A stretch of DNA of 64,000 nt from NCBI GenBank assembly GCA_964020085.1, contig OZ026600.1, positions 11,691,348-11,755,347 of the forward strand. The letters run 5' to 3'. The notes beneath the pieces are model-generated. The model did not search any database. It was given only the letters and a program-made list of their open reading frames with translations, and was not told where the DNA came from. The stretch is from Micromussa lordhowensis. Its lineage: Eukaryota > Cnidaria > Anthozoa > Scleractinia > Lobophylliidae. The position numbers were made by a program, and so were the translations under genes. Below, piece by piece: positions 37,521 to 49,688 of this stretch (the stretch's first letter is position 1; each line of letters starts with the position of its first letter).

Positions 37521-38558
37521 ATTTTCCAAGGACACATAAATCGGCCATTTTCTAAGATTTTGCCATGGGGGGACCAAGGGAAAATGCTCAAAAAAGTAGG
37601 CCGACTATAGGGGCCTCAAAAACACCCTGGCGAAAATTGCATCATCTCCTAATTGGTATGCGCTTGAAGTGCAATCACAGGAGAACATTTTGCTGCAAAC
37701 CGCGGCTCCAAAAGTGCCCGTAGAGCCGAGTTATGACAAATTTGCCAAGGACACCTAAATCGGCCATTTTCTGAGATTTTGCCAAGGGGGGACCCAGGGA
37801 AAATGCTCAAAAAAGTAGGCCGACTGTAGGGGCTTCAAAAATACCCTGGCGCAAACTGCATCATCTCCTAATTGGTATGCGCTTGAAGTGCAATCATAGG
37901 AGAACATTTTGCTGCAAACCGCGGCTCCAAAAGTGCCCGTAGAGCCGAGTTATGACAAATTTGCCTAGGACAACTAAATCGGCCATTTTCTAAGATTTTG
38001 CCAAGGGGGGACCAAGGGAAAATGCTCAAAAAAGTAGGCCGACTATAGGGGCTTCAAAACACCCTGCCGCAAATTGCATCATCTCCTAATTGGTATGCGC
38101 TTGAAGTGCAATCATAGGAGAACATTTTGCTGCAAACCGCGGCTCCAAAAGTGCCCGTAGAGCCGAGTTATGACAAATTTGCCAAGGACACCTAAATCGG
38201 CCATTTTCTGAAATTTTGCCAACGGGGGACCAAGGGAAAATGCTCCAAAAAGTAGGCCGACTATAGGGGCTTCAAAAACACCCTGGCGCAAATTGCATCA
38301 TCTCCTAATTGGTATGCGCTTGAAGTGCAATCATAGGAGAACATTTTGCTGCAAACCGCGGCTCCAAAAGTGCCCGTAGAGCCCAGGTATGACAAATTTG
38401 CCAAGGACACCTAAATCGGCCATTTTCTTAGATTTTGCCAAGGGGGGACCAAGGGAAAATGCTCAAAAAAGTAGGCCGACTGTTGGGGCTTCAAAAATAC
38501 TTTGGCGCAAATTGCATTATCTCCTAATTGGTATGCGCTTGAAGTGCAATCATAGGAG

Positions 38559-38972
38559 AACATTTTGCTGCAAACCGCGGCTCCAAAAATGCCCGTAGAG
38601 CTGAGTGATGACAAATTTGCCAAGGACACCTAAATCGGCCATTTTCTGCGATTTTGCCAAGTGGGGACCATGGGAAAATGCTCAAAAAAGTAGGCCGACT
38701 GTAGGGGCTTCAAAAACACCCTGGCGCAAACTGTATCATCTTCCTATTGGTATGTGCTTGAAGTGCAAACCGCGGCTCCAAAAGTGCCCGTAGAGCCGAG
38801 TTATGACAAATTTGCCAAGGACACCTAAATCGGCCATTTTCTGAGATTTTGCCAAGGGGGGACCAAGGGAAAATGCTCAAAAAAGTAGGCCGACTATAGG
38901 GGCTTCAAAAACACCCTGGCGCAAATTGCATCATCTCCTAATTGGTATGCGCTTGAAGTGCAATCATAGGAG
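38559..38972. repeat. Two monomers with a 24-bp deletion (junction near 38767)
   Basis: The distance between consecutive landmarks here is 414 bp, 24 short of two monomers. AAGTGCAA runs straight into ACCGCGGCTCC, removing TCATAGGAGAACATTTTGCTG and flanking bases. TGCAA stands at both edges of the lost segment in intact monomers, so a 5-bp direct repeat explains the deletion. No second copy was noticed. Confidence 0.9.
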
Positions 38973-40048
38973 AACATTTTGCTGGAAACCGCGGCTCCAA
39001 AAGTGCTCGTAGAGCCGAGTTATGACAAATTTGCCAAGGACACCTAAATCGGCCATTTTCTGAGATTTTGCCAAGGGAGGACCAAGGGAAAATGCTCAAA
39101 AAAGTAGGCCGACTATAGGGGCTTCAAAAACAACCTGGCGCAAATTGCATCATCTCCTAATTGGTATGCGCTTGAAGTGCAATCATAGGAGAACATCTTG
39201 CTGCAAACCGCGGCTCCAAAAATGCCCGTAGAGCTGAGTGATGACAAATTTGCCAAGGACACCTAAATCGGCCATTTTCTGCGATTTTGCCAAGTGGGGA
39301 CCATGGGAAAATGCTCAAAAAAGTAGGCCGACTGTAGGGGCTTCAAAAACACCCTGGCGCAAATTGCATCATCTTCCTATTGGTATGCGCTTGAAGTGCA
39401 ATCATAGGAGAACATTTTGCTGCAAACCGCGGCTCCAAAAGTGCCCGTAGAGTCGAGTTATGACAAATTTGCCAAGGACACCTAAATCGGCCATTTTCTG
39501 AGATTTTGCCAAGGGGGGACTAAGGGAAAATGCTCAAAAAAGAAGGCCGACTATAGGGCCTTCATAAACACCCTTGCGCAAATTGCATCATCTCCTAATT
39601 GGTATGCGCTTGAAGTGCAATCATAGGAGAACATTTTGCTACAAACTGCGGCTCCAAAAGTGCCCGCAGAGCCGAGTTATGACAAATTTGCCAAGGACAC
39701 CAAAATCGGCCATTTTCTGAGATTTTGCCAAGGGGGGACCCAGGGAAAATGCTCAAAAAAGTAGGCCGACTGTAGGGGCTTCAAAAATACCCTGGCGCAA
39801 ATTGCATCATCTTCCTATTGGTATGCGCTTGAAGTGCAATCATAGGAGAACATTTTGCTGCAAACCGCGCCTCCAAAAGTGCCCGTAGAGCCGAGTTATG
39901 ACAAATTTGCCAAGGACACCTAAATCGGCCATTTTCTCAAAAAAGTAGGCCGACTGTAGGGGCTTCAAAAATACCTTGGCGCAAATTGCATCATCTTCCT
40001 ACTGGTATGCGCTTGAAGTGCAATCATAGGAGAAAATTTTGCTGCAAA
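38770..40048. repeat. 1279-bp (6-monomer, one deleted) duplication, copy 1
   Basis: Matches 40049-41327. Shared markers are CAACCTGGCGC, GAACATCTTGC, TTCTGCGATTTTGCC, GGACTAAGGG, AAGAAGGCCGAC with ATAGGGCCTTC, CTACAAACTGCGG, CCCGCAGAGCC and the 184-bp deleted monomer. Six monomers less 35 bp equal 1279, in agreement with one 184-bp monomer per unit. Confidence 0.88.
39849..40032. repeat. 184-bp deleted monomer, copy 1
   Basis: TTTTCT is joined directly to CAAAAAAGTAGG. The 35 bp from GAGATTTTGCC to AAAATGCT of a normal monomer, including the G-run, are missing. CT is present at both break edges (TTTTCT and ATGCT), a 2-bp microhomology. Confidence 0.92.
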
Positions 40049-41327
40049 CCGCGGCTCCAAAAGTGCCCGTAGAGCCGAGTTATGACAAATTTGCCAAGGA
40101 CACCTAAATCGGCCATTTTCTGAGATTTTGCCAAGGGGGGACCAAGGGAAAATGCTCAAAAAAGTAGGCCGACTATAGGGGCTTCAAAAACACCCTGGCG
40201 CAAATTGCATCATCTCCTAATTGGTATGCGCTTGAAGTGCAATCATAGGAGAATATTTTGCTGCAAACCGCGGCTCCAAAAGTGCTCGTAGAGCCGAGTT
40301 ATGACAAATTTGCCAAGGACACCTAAATCGGCCATTTTCTGAGATTTTGCCAAGGGAGGACCAAGGGAAAATGCTCAAAAAAGTAGGCCGACTATAGGGG
40401 CTTCAAAAACAACCTGGCGCAAATTGCATCATCTCCTAATTGGTATGCGCTTGAAGTGCAATCATAGGAGAACATCTTGCTGCAAACCGCGGCTCCAAAA
40501 ATGCCCGTAGAGCTGAGTGATGACAAATTTGCCAAGGACACCTAAATCGGCCATTTTCTGCGATTTTGCCAAGTGGGGACCATGGGAAAATGCTCAAAAA
40601 AGTAGGCCGACTGTAGGGGCTTCAAAAACACCCTGGCGCAAATTGCATCATCTTCCTATTGGTATGCGCTTGAAGTGCAATCATAGGAGAACATTTTGCT
40701 GCAAACCGCGGCTCCAAAAGTGCCCGTAGAGCCGAGTTATGACAAATTTGCCAAGGACACCTAAATCGGCCATTTTCTGAGATTTTGCCAAGGGGGGACT
40801 AAGGGAAAATGCTCAAAAAAGAAGGCCGACTATAGGGCCTTCATAAACACCCTTGCGCAAATTGCATCATCTCCTAATTGGTATGCGCTTGAAGTGCAAT
40901 CATAGGAGAACATTTTGCTACAAACTGCGGCTCCAAAAGTGCCCGCAGAGCCGAGTTATGACAAATTTGCCAAGGACACCTAAATCGGCCATTTTCTGAG
41001 ATTTTGCCAAGGGGGGACCCAGGGAAAATGCTCACAAAAATAGGCCGACTGTAGGGGCTTCAAAAATACCCCGGCGCAAATTGCATCATCTTCCTATTGG
41101 TATGCGCTTGAAGTGCAATCATAGGAGAACATTTTGCTGCAAACCGCGGCTCCAAAAGTGCCCGTAGAGCCGAGTTATGACAAATTTGCCAAGGACACCT
41201 AAATCGGCCATTTTCTCAAAAAAGTAGGCCGACTGTAGGGGCTTCAAAAATACCTTGGCGCAAATTGCATCATCTTCCTACTGGTATGCGCTTGAAGTGC
41301 AATCATAGGAGAAAATTTTGCTGCAAA
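40049..41327. repeat. 1279-bp duplication, copy 2
   Basis: Second copy of the six-monomer unit with its deleted monomer. Small differences include GCTCACAAAAATAGG near 41031, where copy 1 has GCTCAAAAAAGTAGG, and ACCCCGG near 41069. The match ends near 41330 at CGTGGCTCCAAAAATGCCC. Confidence 0.87.
41128..41311. repeat. 184-bp deleted monomer, copy 2
   Basis: Same 35-bp deletion and same break as the copy at 39849, followed by the same AATACCTTGGCGC, CTTCCTACTGG and GAAAATTTTGC variants, so it descends from it or from a common ancestor rather than being a new deletion. Confidence 0.92.
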
Positions 41328-43503
41328 CCGTGGCTCCAAAAATGCCCGTAGAGCTGAGTGATGACAAATTTGCCAAGGACACCTAAATCGGCCATTTTCT
41401 GAGATTTTGCCAAGGGAGGTCCAAGGGAAAATGCTCAAAAAAGTAGGCCCACTATAGGGGCTTCAAAAACTTCCTGGCGCAAATTGCATCATCTCCTAAT
41501 TGGTATGCGCTTGAAGTGCAATCATAGGAGAACATTTTGCTGCAAACCGCGGCTCCAAAAATGCCCGTAGAGCTGAGTGATGACAAATTTGCCAAGGACA
41601 CCTAAATCGGCCATTTTCTGAGATTTTGCCAAGGGAGTACCAAGGGAAAATGCTCAAAAAAGTAGGCCGACTATAGGGGCCTCAAAAACACCCTCGCGCA
41701 AAATCGCATCATCTCCTATTTGGTATGCGCTTGAAGTGCAATCATAGGAGAACATTTTGCTACCAACCGCGGCTTCAAAAGTGCTCGTAGAGCCGAGTTA
41801 TGACAAATTTGCTCAGGACAGCTAAATCGGCCATTTTCTGAGATTTTGCCAAGGGGGGCCCAAGGGAAAATGCTCAAAAAAGTAGGCCGACTATAGGGGC
41901 CTCAAAAACACCCTGGCGCAAATTGCATCCTCTCCTAATTGGTATGCGCTTGAAGTGCAATCATAGGAGAACATTTTGCTGCAAACCGCGGCTCCAAAAG
42001 TGCCCGTAGAGCCGAGTTATGACAAATTTTCCAAGGACACCTAAATCGGCCATTTTCTGAGATTTTGCCAAGGGGGGACCAAGGGAAAATGCTCAAAAAA
42101 GTAGGCCGACTATAGGGGCTTCAAAAACAACCTGGCGCCAATTGCATCATCTCCTAATTGCTATGCGCTTGAAGTGCAATCATAGGAGAACATTTTGCTG
42201 CAAACCGCGGCTCCAAAAGTGCCCGTAGAGCCGAGTTATGACAAATTTGCCAAGGACACCTAAATCGGCCATTTTCTGAGATTTTGCCAAGGGGGGACCA
42301 AGGGAAAATGCTCAAAAAGGTAGGCCGACTATAGGGGCTTGAAAAAAACCCTGGCAAAAATTGCATCATCTCCTAATTGGTATGCGCTTGAAGTGCAATC
42401 ATAGGAAAACATTTTGCTGCAAACCGCGGCTCCAAAAGTGCCCGTAGAGCCAAGTTATGACAAATTTGCCAAGGACACCTAAATCGGCCATTTTCTGAGA
42501 TTTTGCCAAGGGGGGACCAAGGGAAAATGCTCAAAAAAGTAGGCCGACTATAGGGGCTTCAAAAACACCCTGGCGCAAATTGCATCATCTCCTAATTGGT
42601 ATGCGCTTGAAGTGCAATCATAGGAGAACATTTTGCTGCAAACCGCGGCTCCAAAAGTGCCCGTAGAGCCCAGGTATGACAAATTTGCCAAGGACACCTA
42701 AATCGGCCATTTTCTTAGATTTTGCCAAGGGGGGACCAAGGGAAAATGCTCAAAAAAGTAGGCCGACTGTTGGGGCTTCAAAAACACTTTGGCGCAAATT
42801 GCATTATCTCTTAATTGGTATGCGCTTAAAGTGCAATCATAGGAGAACATTTTGCTGCAAACCGCGGCTCCAAAAGTGCCCGTAGAGCCGAGTTATGACA
42901 AATTTGGCAAGGACACCTAAATTGGCCATTTTCTGAGAACTTGCCAAGGGGGGACCAAGGGAAAATGCTCAAAAAAGTAGGCTGACTATAGGGGCCTGAA
43001 AACCACCCTCGCGCAAAATTGCATCATCTCCTAATTGGTATGCGCTTGAAGTGCAATCATAGGAGAACATTTTGCTGCAAACCGCGGCTCCAAAAGTGCC
43101 CGTAGAGCCGAGTTATGACAAATTTGCCAAGGACACCTAAATCGGCCATTTTCTAAGATTTTGCCATGGGGGGACCAAGGGAAAATGCTCAAAAAAGTAG
43201 GCCGACTATAGGGGCCTCAAAAACACCCTGGCGCAAATTGCATCATCTCCTAATTGGTATGCGCTTGAAGTGCAATCACAGGAGAACATTTTGCTGCAAA
43301 CCGCGGCTCCAAAAGTGCCCGTAGAGCCGAGTTATGACAAATTTGCCAAGGACACCTAAATCGGCCATTTTCTGAGATTTTGCCAAGGGGGGACCCAGGG
43401 AAAATGCTCAAAAAAGTAGGCCGACTGTAGGGGCTTCAAAAACACCCTGGCGCAAATTGCATCATCTCCTAATTGGTATGCGCTTGAAGTGCAATCATAG
43501 GAG

Positions 43504-43718
43504 AACATTTTGCTGCAAACCGCGGCTCCAAAAGTGCCCGTAGAGCCGAGTTATGACAAATTTGCCAAGGACAAATCGGCCATTTTCTAAGATTTTGCCA
43601 AGGGGGGACCAAGGGAAAATGCTCAAAAACGTAGGCCGACTATAGGGGCTTCAAAAACACCCTGGCGCAAATTGCATCATCTCCTAATTGGTATGCGCTT
43701 GAAGTGCAATCATAGGAG
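43504..43718. repeat. 215-bp monomer with 4-bp deletion, copy 1
   Basis: AAGGACAAATCGG replaces AAGGACACCTAAATCGG, a loss of ACCT or an equivalent four bases. It is immediately followed by the third 184-bp monomer, making the only adjacent pair of deleted monomers in the window. Confidence 0.9.
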
Positions 43719-43902
43719 AACATTTTGCTGCAAACCGCGGCTCCAAAAGTGCCCGTAGAGCCGAGTTATGACAAATTTCCCAAGGACACATAAATCGGCC
43801 ATTTTCTCAAAAACGTAGGCCGACTGTAGGGGCTTCAAAAATACCATGGCGCAAATTGCATCATCTTCCTACTGGTATGCGCTTGAAGTGCAATCATAGG
43901 AG
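43719..43902. repeat. 184-bp deleted monomer, copy 3
   Basis: Same 35-bp deletion break, but with CTCAAAAACGTAGG and AATACCATGGCGC, so it is more diverged from the first two. The GAAAATTTTGC and CTACTGG markers after it confirm shared descent. Confidence 0.92.
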
Positions 43903-44009
43903 AAAATTTTGCTGCAAACCGCGGCTCCAAAAATGCCCGTAGAGCTGAGTGATGACAAATTTGCCAAGGACACCTAAATCGGCCATTTTCTGAGATTTTG
44001 CCAAGGGAG

Positions 44010-45810
44010 GTCCAAGGGAAAATGCTCAAAAAAGTAGGCCCACTATAGGGGCTTCAAAAACACCCTGGCGCAAATTGCATCATCTCCTAATTGGTATGCG
44101 CTTGAAGTGCAATCATAGGAGAACATTTTGCTGCAAACCGCGGCTTTAAAAATGCCCGTAGAGCTGAGTGATGACAAATTTGCCAAGGACACCAAAATCG
44201 GCCATTTTCTGAGATTTTGCCAAGGGAGGACCAAGGGAAAATGCTCAAAAAAGTAGGCCGACTATAGGGGCCTCAAAAACACCCTCGCGCAAAATCGCAT
44301 CATCTCCTAATTGGTATGCGCTTGAAGTGCAATCATAGGAGAACATTTTGCTGCCAACCGCGGCTTCAAAAGTGCTCGTAGAGCCGAGTTATGACAAATT
44401 TGCTAAGGACAGCTAAATCGGCCATTTTCTGAGATTTTGCCAAGGGGGGCCCAAGGGAAAATGCTCAAAAAAGTAGGCCGACTATAGGGGCCTCAAAAAC
44501 ACCCTGGCGCAAATTGCATCATCTCCTAATTGGTATGCGCTTGAAGTGCAATCATAGGAGAACATTTTGCTGCAAACCGCAGCTCCAAAAGTCCCCGTAG
44601 CGCCGAGTTATGACAAATTTGCCAAGAACACCTAAAACGGCCATTTTCTTAGATTTTGCCAAGGGGGGACCCAGGGAAAATGCTCAAAAAAGTAGGCCGA
44701 CTGTAGGGGCTTCAAAAACACCCTGGCGCAAATTGCATCATCTCCTAATTGGTATGCGCTTGAAGTGCAATCATAGGAAAACATTTTGCTGCAAACCGCG
44801 GCTCCAAAAGTGCCCGTAGAGCCTAGTTATGACAAATTTGCCAAGGACACCTAAATCGGCCATTTTCTTAGATTTTGCCAAGGGGGGACCCAGGGAAAAT
44901 GCTCAAAAAAGTAGGCCGCCTGTAGGGGCTTCAAAAACCCCCTGGCGCAAATTGCATCATCTCCTAATTGGTATGCGCTTGAAGTGCAATCATAGGAGAA
45001 CATTTTGCTGCAAACCGCGGCTCCAAAAGTGCCCGTAGAGCCGAGTTATGACAAATTTGCCAAGGACACCTAAATCGGCCATTTTCTGAGATTTTGCCAA
45101 GGGGGGACCAAGGGAAAATGCTCAAAAAAGTAGGCCGACTATAGGGGCTTCAAAAACACCCTGGCGCAAATTGCATCATCTCCTAATTGCTATGCGCTTG
45201 AAGTGCAATCATAGGAGAACATTTTGCTGCAAACCGCGGCTCCAAAAGTGCCCGTAGAGCCGAGTTATGACAAATTTGCCAAGGACACCTAAATCGGCCA
45301 TTTTCTGAGATTTTGCCAAGGGGGGACCAAGGGAAAATGCTCAAAAAGGTAGGCCGAGTATAGACGCTTGAAAAACACCCTGGCAAAAATTGCATCATCT
45401 CCTAATTGGTATGCGCTTGAAGTGCAATCATAGGAAAACATTTTGCTGCAAACCGCGGCTCCAAAAGTGCCCGTAGAGCCAAGTTATGACAAATTTGCCA
45501 AGGACACCTAAATCGGCCATTTTCTGAGATTTTGCCAAGGGGGGACCAAGGGAAAATGCTCAAAAAAGTAGGCCGACTATAGGGGCTTCAAAAACACCCT
45601 GGCGCAAATTGCATCATCTCCTAATTGGTATGCGCTGGAAGTGCAATCATAGGAGAACATTTTGCTGCAAACCGCGGCTCTAAAAGTGCCCGTAGAGCCC
45701 AGGTATGACAAATTTGCCAAGGACACCTAAATCGGCCATTTTCTTAGATTTTGCCAAGGGGGGACCAAGGGAAAATGCTCAAAAAAGTAGGCCGACTGTT
45801 GGGGCTTCAA
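44010..45810. repeat. 8410-bp offset segment, copy 2
   Basis: Partner of 35600-37400. It begins with the same AGGGAGGTCCAAGGG and GTAGGCCCAC monomer that follows the 184-bp monomers. The same starting monomer also occurs near 41420, where the next two-monomer segment of the series is missing. Confidence 0.82.
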
Positions 45811-46690
45811 AAACCCCCTGGCGCAAATTGCATCATCTCCTAATTGGTATGCGCTTGAAGTGCAATCATAGGAGAACATTTTGCTGCAAACCGCGGCTCT
45901 AAAAGTGCCCGTAGAGCCCAGGTATGACAAATTTGCCAAGGACACCTAAATCGGCCATTTTCTGAGATTTTGCCAAGGGGGGACCAAGGGAAAATGCTCA
46001 AAAAAGTAGGCCGACTATAGGGGCTTCAAAAACACCCTGGCGCAAATTGCATCATCTCCTAATTGCTATGCGCTTGAAGTGCAATCATAGGAGAACATTT
46101 TGCTGCAAACCGCGGCTCCAAAAGTGCCCGTAGAGCCGAGTTATGACAAATTTGCCAAGGACACCTAAATCGGCCATTTTCTGAGATTTTGCCAAGGGGG
46201 GACCAAGGGAAAATGCTCAAAAAGGTAGGCCGAGTATAGACGCTTGAAAAACACCCTGGCAAAAATTGCATCATCTCCTAATTGGTATGCGCTTGAAGTG
46301 CAATCATAGGAAAACATTTTGCTGCAAACCGCGGCTCCAAAAGTGCCCGTAGAGCCAAGTTATGACAAATTTGCCAAGGACACCTAAATCGGCCATTTTC
46401 TGAGATTTTGCCAAGGGGGGACCAAGGGAAAATGCTCAAAAAAGTAGGCCGACTATAGGGGCTTCAAAAACACCCTGGCGCAAATTGCATCATCTCCTAA
46501 TTGGTATGCGCTGGAAGTGCAATCATAGGAGAACATTTTGCTGCAAACCGCGGCTCTAAAAGTGCCCGTAGAGCCCAGGTATGACAAATTTGCCAAGGAC
46601 ACCTAAATCGGCCATTTTCTTAGATTTTGCCAAGGGGGGACCAAGGGAAAATGCTCAAAAAAGTAGGCCGACTGTTGGGGCTTCAAAAAC
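45048..46690. repeat. 876-bp (4-monomer) tandem duplication
   Basis: Copies at about 45048-45923 and 45924-46690. Shared rare markers are AAGGTAGGCCGAGTATAGACG (45350 and 46226 region), CCTGGCAAAAATTGC, GAGCCAAGTTATGAC and TGCGCTGGAAGTGC. The join lies in a mosaic monomer near 45790-45925. Copy 2 continues with AACACTTTGGCGC where copy 1 has AACCCCCTGGCGC. Confidence 0.87.
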
Positions 46691-47719
46691 ACTTTGGCGC
46701 AAATTGCATTATCTCCTAATTGGTATGCGCTTAAAGTGCAATCATAGGAGAACATTTTGCTGCAAACCGCGGCTCCAAAAGTGCCCGTAGAGCCGAGTTA
46801 TGACAAATTTGCCAAGGACACCTAAATCGGCCATTTTCTGAGAATTTGCCAAGGGGGGACCAAGGGAAAATGCTCAAAAAAGTAGGCTGACTATAGGGGC
46901 CTGAAAACCACCCTCGCGCAAAATTGCATCATCTCCTAATTGGTATGCGCTTGAAGTGCAATCATAGGAGAACATTTTGCTGCAAACCGCGGCTCCAAAA
47001 GTGCCCGTAGAGCCGAGTTATGACAAATTTTCCAAGGACACCTAAATCGGCCATTTTCTAAGATTTTGCCATGGGGGGACCAAGGGAAAATGCTCAAAAA
47101 AGTAGGCCGACTATAGGGGCCTCAAAAACACCCTGGCGCAAATTGCATCATCTCCTAATTGGTATGCGCTTGAAGTGCAATCACAGGAGAACATTTTGCT
47201 GCAAACCGCGGCTCCAAAAGTGCCCGTAGAGCCGAGTTATGACAAATTTGCCAAGGACACCTAAATCGGCCATTTTCTGAGATTTTGCCAAGGGGGGACC
47301 GAGGGAAAATGCTCAAAAAAGTAGGCCGACTGTAGGGGCTTCAAAAACACCCTGGCGCAAACTGCATCATCTCCTAATTGGTATGCGCTTGAAGTGCAAT
47401 CATAGGAGAACATTTTGCTGCAAACCGCGGCTCCAAAAGTGCCCGTAGAGCCGAGTTATGACAAATTTGCCTAGGACAACTAAATCGGCCATTTTCTAAG
47501 ATTTTGCCAAGGGGGGACCAAGGGAAAATGCTCAAAAAAGTAGGCCGACTATAGGGGCTTCAAAAACACCCTGCCGCAAATTGCATCATCTGCTAATTGG
47601 TATGCGCTTGAAGTGCAATCATAGGAGAACATTTTGCTGCAAACCTCGGCTCCAAAAGTGCCCGTAGAGCCGAGTTATGACAAATTTGCCAAGGACACCT
47701 AAATCGGCCATTTTCTGAG

Positions 47720-49200
47720 ATTTTGCCGAGGGGGGACCAAGGGAAAATGCTCAAAAACGTAGGCCGACTATAGGGGCTTCAAAAACACCCTGGCGCAAAT
47801 TGCATCATCTCCTAATTGGTATGCGCTTGAAGTGCAATCATAGGAGAACATTTTGCTGCAAACCGCGGCTCCAAAAGTGCCCGTAGAGCCCAGGTATGAC
47901 AAATTTGCCAAGGACACCTAAATCGGCCATTTTCTTAGATTTTGCCAAGGGGGGACCAAGGGAAAATGCTCAAAAAAGTAGGCCGACTGTTGGGGCTTCA
48001 AAAACACTTTGGCGCAAATTGCATTATCTCCTAATTGGTATGCGCTTAAAGTGCAATCATAGGAGAACATTTTGCTGCAAACTGCGGCTCCAAAAGTGCC
48101 CGTACAGCCGAGTTATGACAAATTTGCCGAGGACACCTAAATCGGCCATTTTCTGAGAATTTGCCAAGGGGGGACCAAGGGAAAATGCTCAAAAAAGTAG
48201 GCTGACTATAGGGGCCTGAAAACCACCCTCGCGCAAAATTGCATCATCTCCTAATTGGTATGCGCTTGAAGTGCAATCATAGGAGAACATTTTGCTGCAA
48301 ACCGCGGCTCCAAAAGTGCCCGTAGAGCCGAGTTATGACAAATTTGCCAAGGACACCTAAATCGGCCATTTTCTGAGATTTTGCCAAAGGGGGACCCAGG
48401 GAAAATGCTCAAAAAAGAAGGCCGACTGTAGGGGCTTCAAAAACACCCTGGCGCAAATTGCATCATCTCCTCATTGGTATGCGCTTGAAGTGCAATCATA
48501 GGAGAACATTTTGCTGCAAACCGCGGCTCCAAAAGTGCCCGTAGAGCCGAGTTATGACAAATTTGCCAAGGACACCTAAATCGGCCATTTTCTGAAATTT
48601 TGCCAAGGGGGGACCAATGGAAAATGCTCAAAAAGGTAGGCCGACTATAGGGGCTTGAAAAACACCCTGGCAAAAATTGCATCATCTCCTAATTGGTATG
48701 CGCTTGAAGTGCAATCATAGGAGAACATTTTGCTGCAAACCGCGGCTCCAAAAGTGCCCGTAGAGCCGAGTTATGACAAATTTGCCAAGGACAAATCGGC
48801 CATTTTCTGAGATGTTGCCAAGGGGGGACCAAGGGAAAATGCTCAAAAACGTAGGCCGACTATAGGGGCTTCAAAAACACCCTGGCGCAAATTGCATCAT
48901 CTCCTAATTGGTATGCGCTTGAAGTGCAATCATAGGAGAACATTTTGCTGCAAACCGCGGCTCCAAAAGTGCTCGTAGAGCCGAGTTATGACAAATTTGC
49001 CAAGGACACCTAAATCGGCCATTTTCTGAGATTTTGCCAAGGGGGGACAAAGGGAAAATGTTAAAAAAAGGAGGCCGACTATAGGGGCCTCAAAAACACC
49101 CTGGCGCAAATTACATCATCTCCTAATTGGTATGCGCTTGAAGTGCAATCATAGGAAAACATTTTGCTGCAAACCGCGGCTCCAAAAGTGCCCCTAGAGC
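47720..49200. repeat. 1969-bp (9-monomer) offset repeat in domain 7, copy 1
   Basis: Matches 49689-51169. Shared markers are CTCAAAAACGTAGG, CCCAGGTATGAC, GTACAGCCGAG with TTTGCCGAGG, GGCTGAC with AACCACCCTCGCGC, the 215-bp monomer, GGGGGGACAAAGGG with GTTAAAAAAAGGAGG, and CCCCTAGAGCC. GTACAG instead of GTAGAG removes a TAG stop, giving an 86-codon plus frame at 47896-48156 and again at 49865-50125; these are not genes. Confidence 0.84.
48724..48938. repeat. 215-bp monomer with 4-bp deletion, copy 2
   Basis: AAGGACAAATCGG as at 43504, here with GAGATGTTGCC and CTCAAAAACGTAGG. Confidence 0.9.
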
Positions 49201-49688
49201 CGAGTTATGACAAATTTGCCAAGGACACCTAAATCGGCCATTTTCTTAGATTTTGCCAAGGGGGGACCCAGGGAAAATGCTCAAAAAAGTAGGCCGACTG
49301 TACGGGCTTCAAAAACACCCTGGCGCAAATTGCATCATCTCCTAATGGGTATGCGCTTAAAGTGCAATCATAGGAGAACATTTTGCTGCAAACCGCGGCT
49401 CCAAAAGTGCCCGTAGAGCCGAGTTATGACAAATTTGCCAAGGACACCTAAATCGGCCATTTTCTGAGATTTTGCCATGGGGGGACCAAGGGAAAATGCT
49501 CAAAAAAGTAGGCCGACTATAGGGGCCTAAAAAACACCCTGGCGCAAAATTGCATCATCTCCTAATTGGTATGCGCTTGAAGTGCAATCATAGGAGAACA
49601 TTTTGCTGCAAACCGCGGCTCCAAAAGTGCCCGTAGAGCCGAGTTATGACAAATTTGCCAAGGACACCTAAATCGGCCATTTTCTGAA

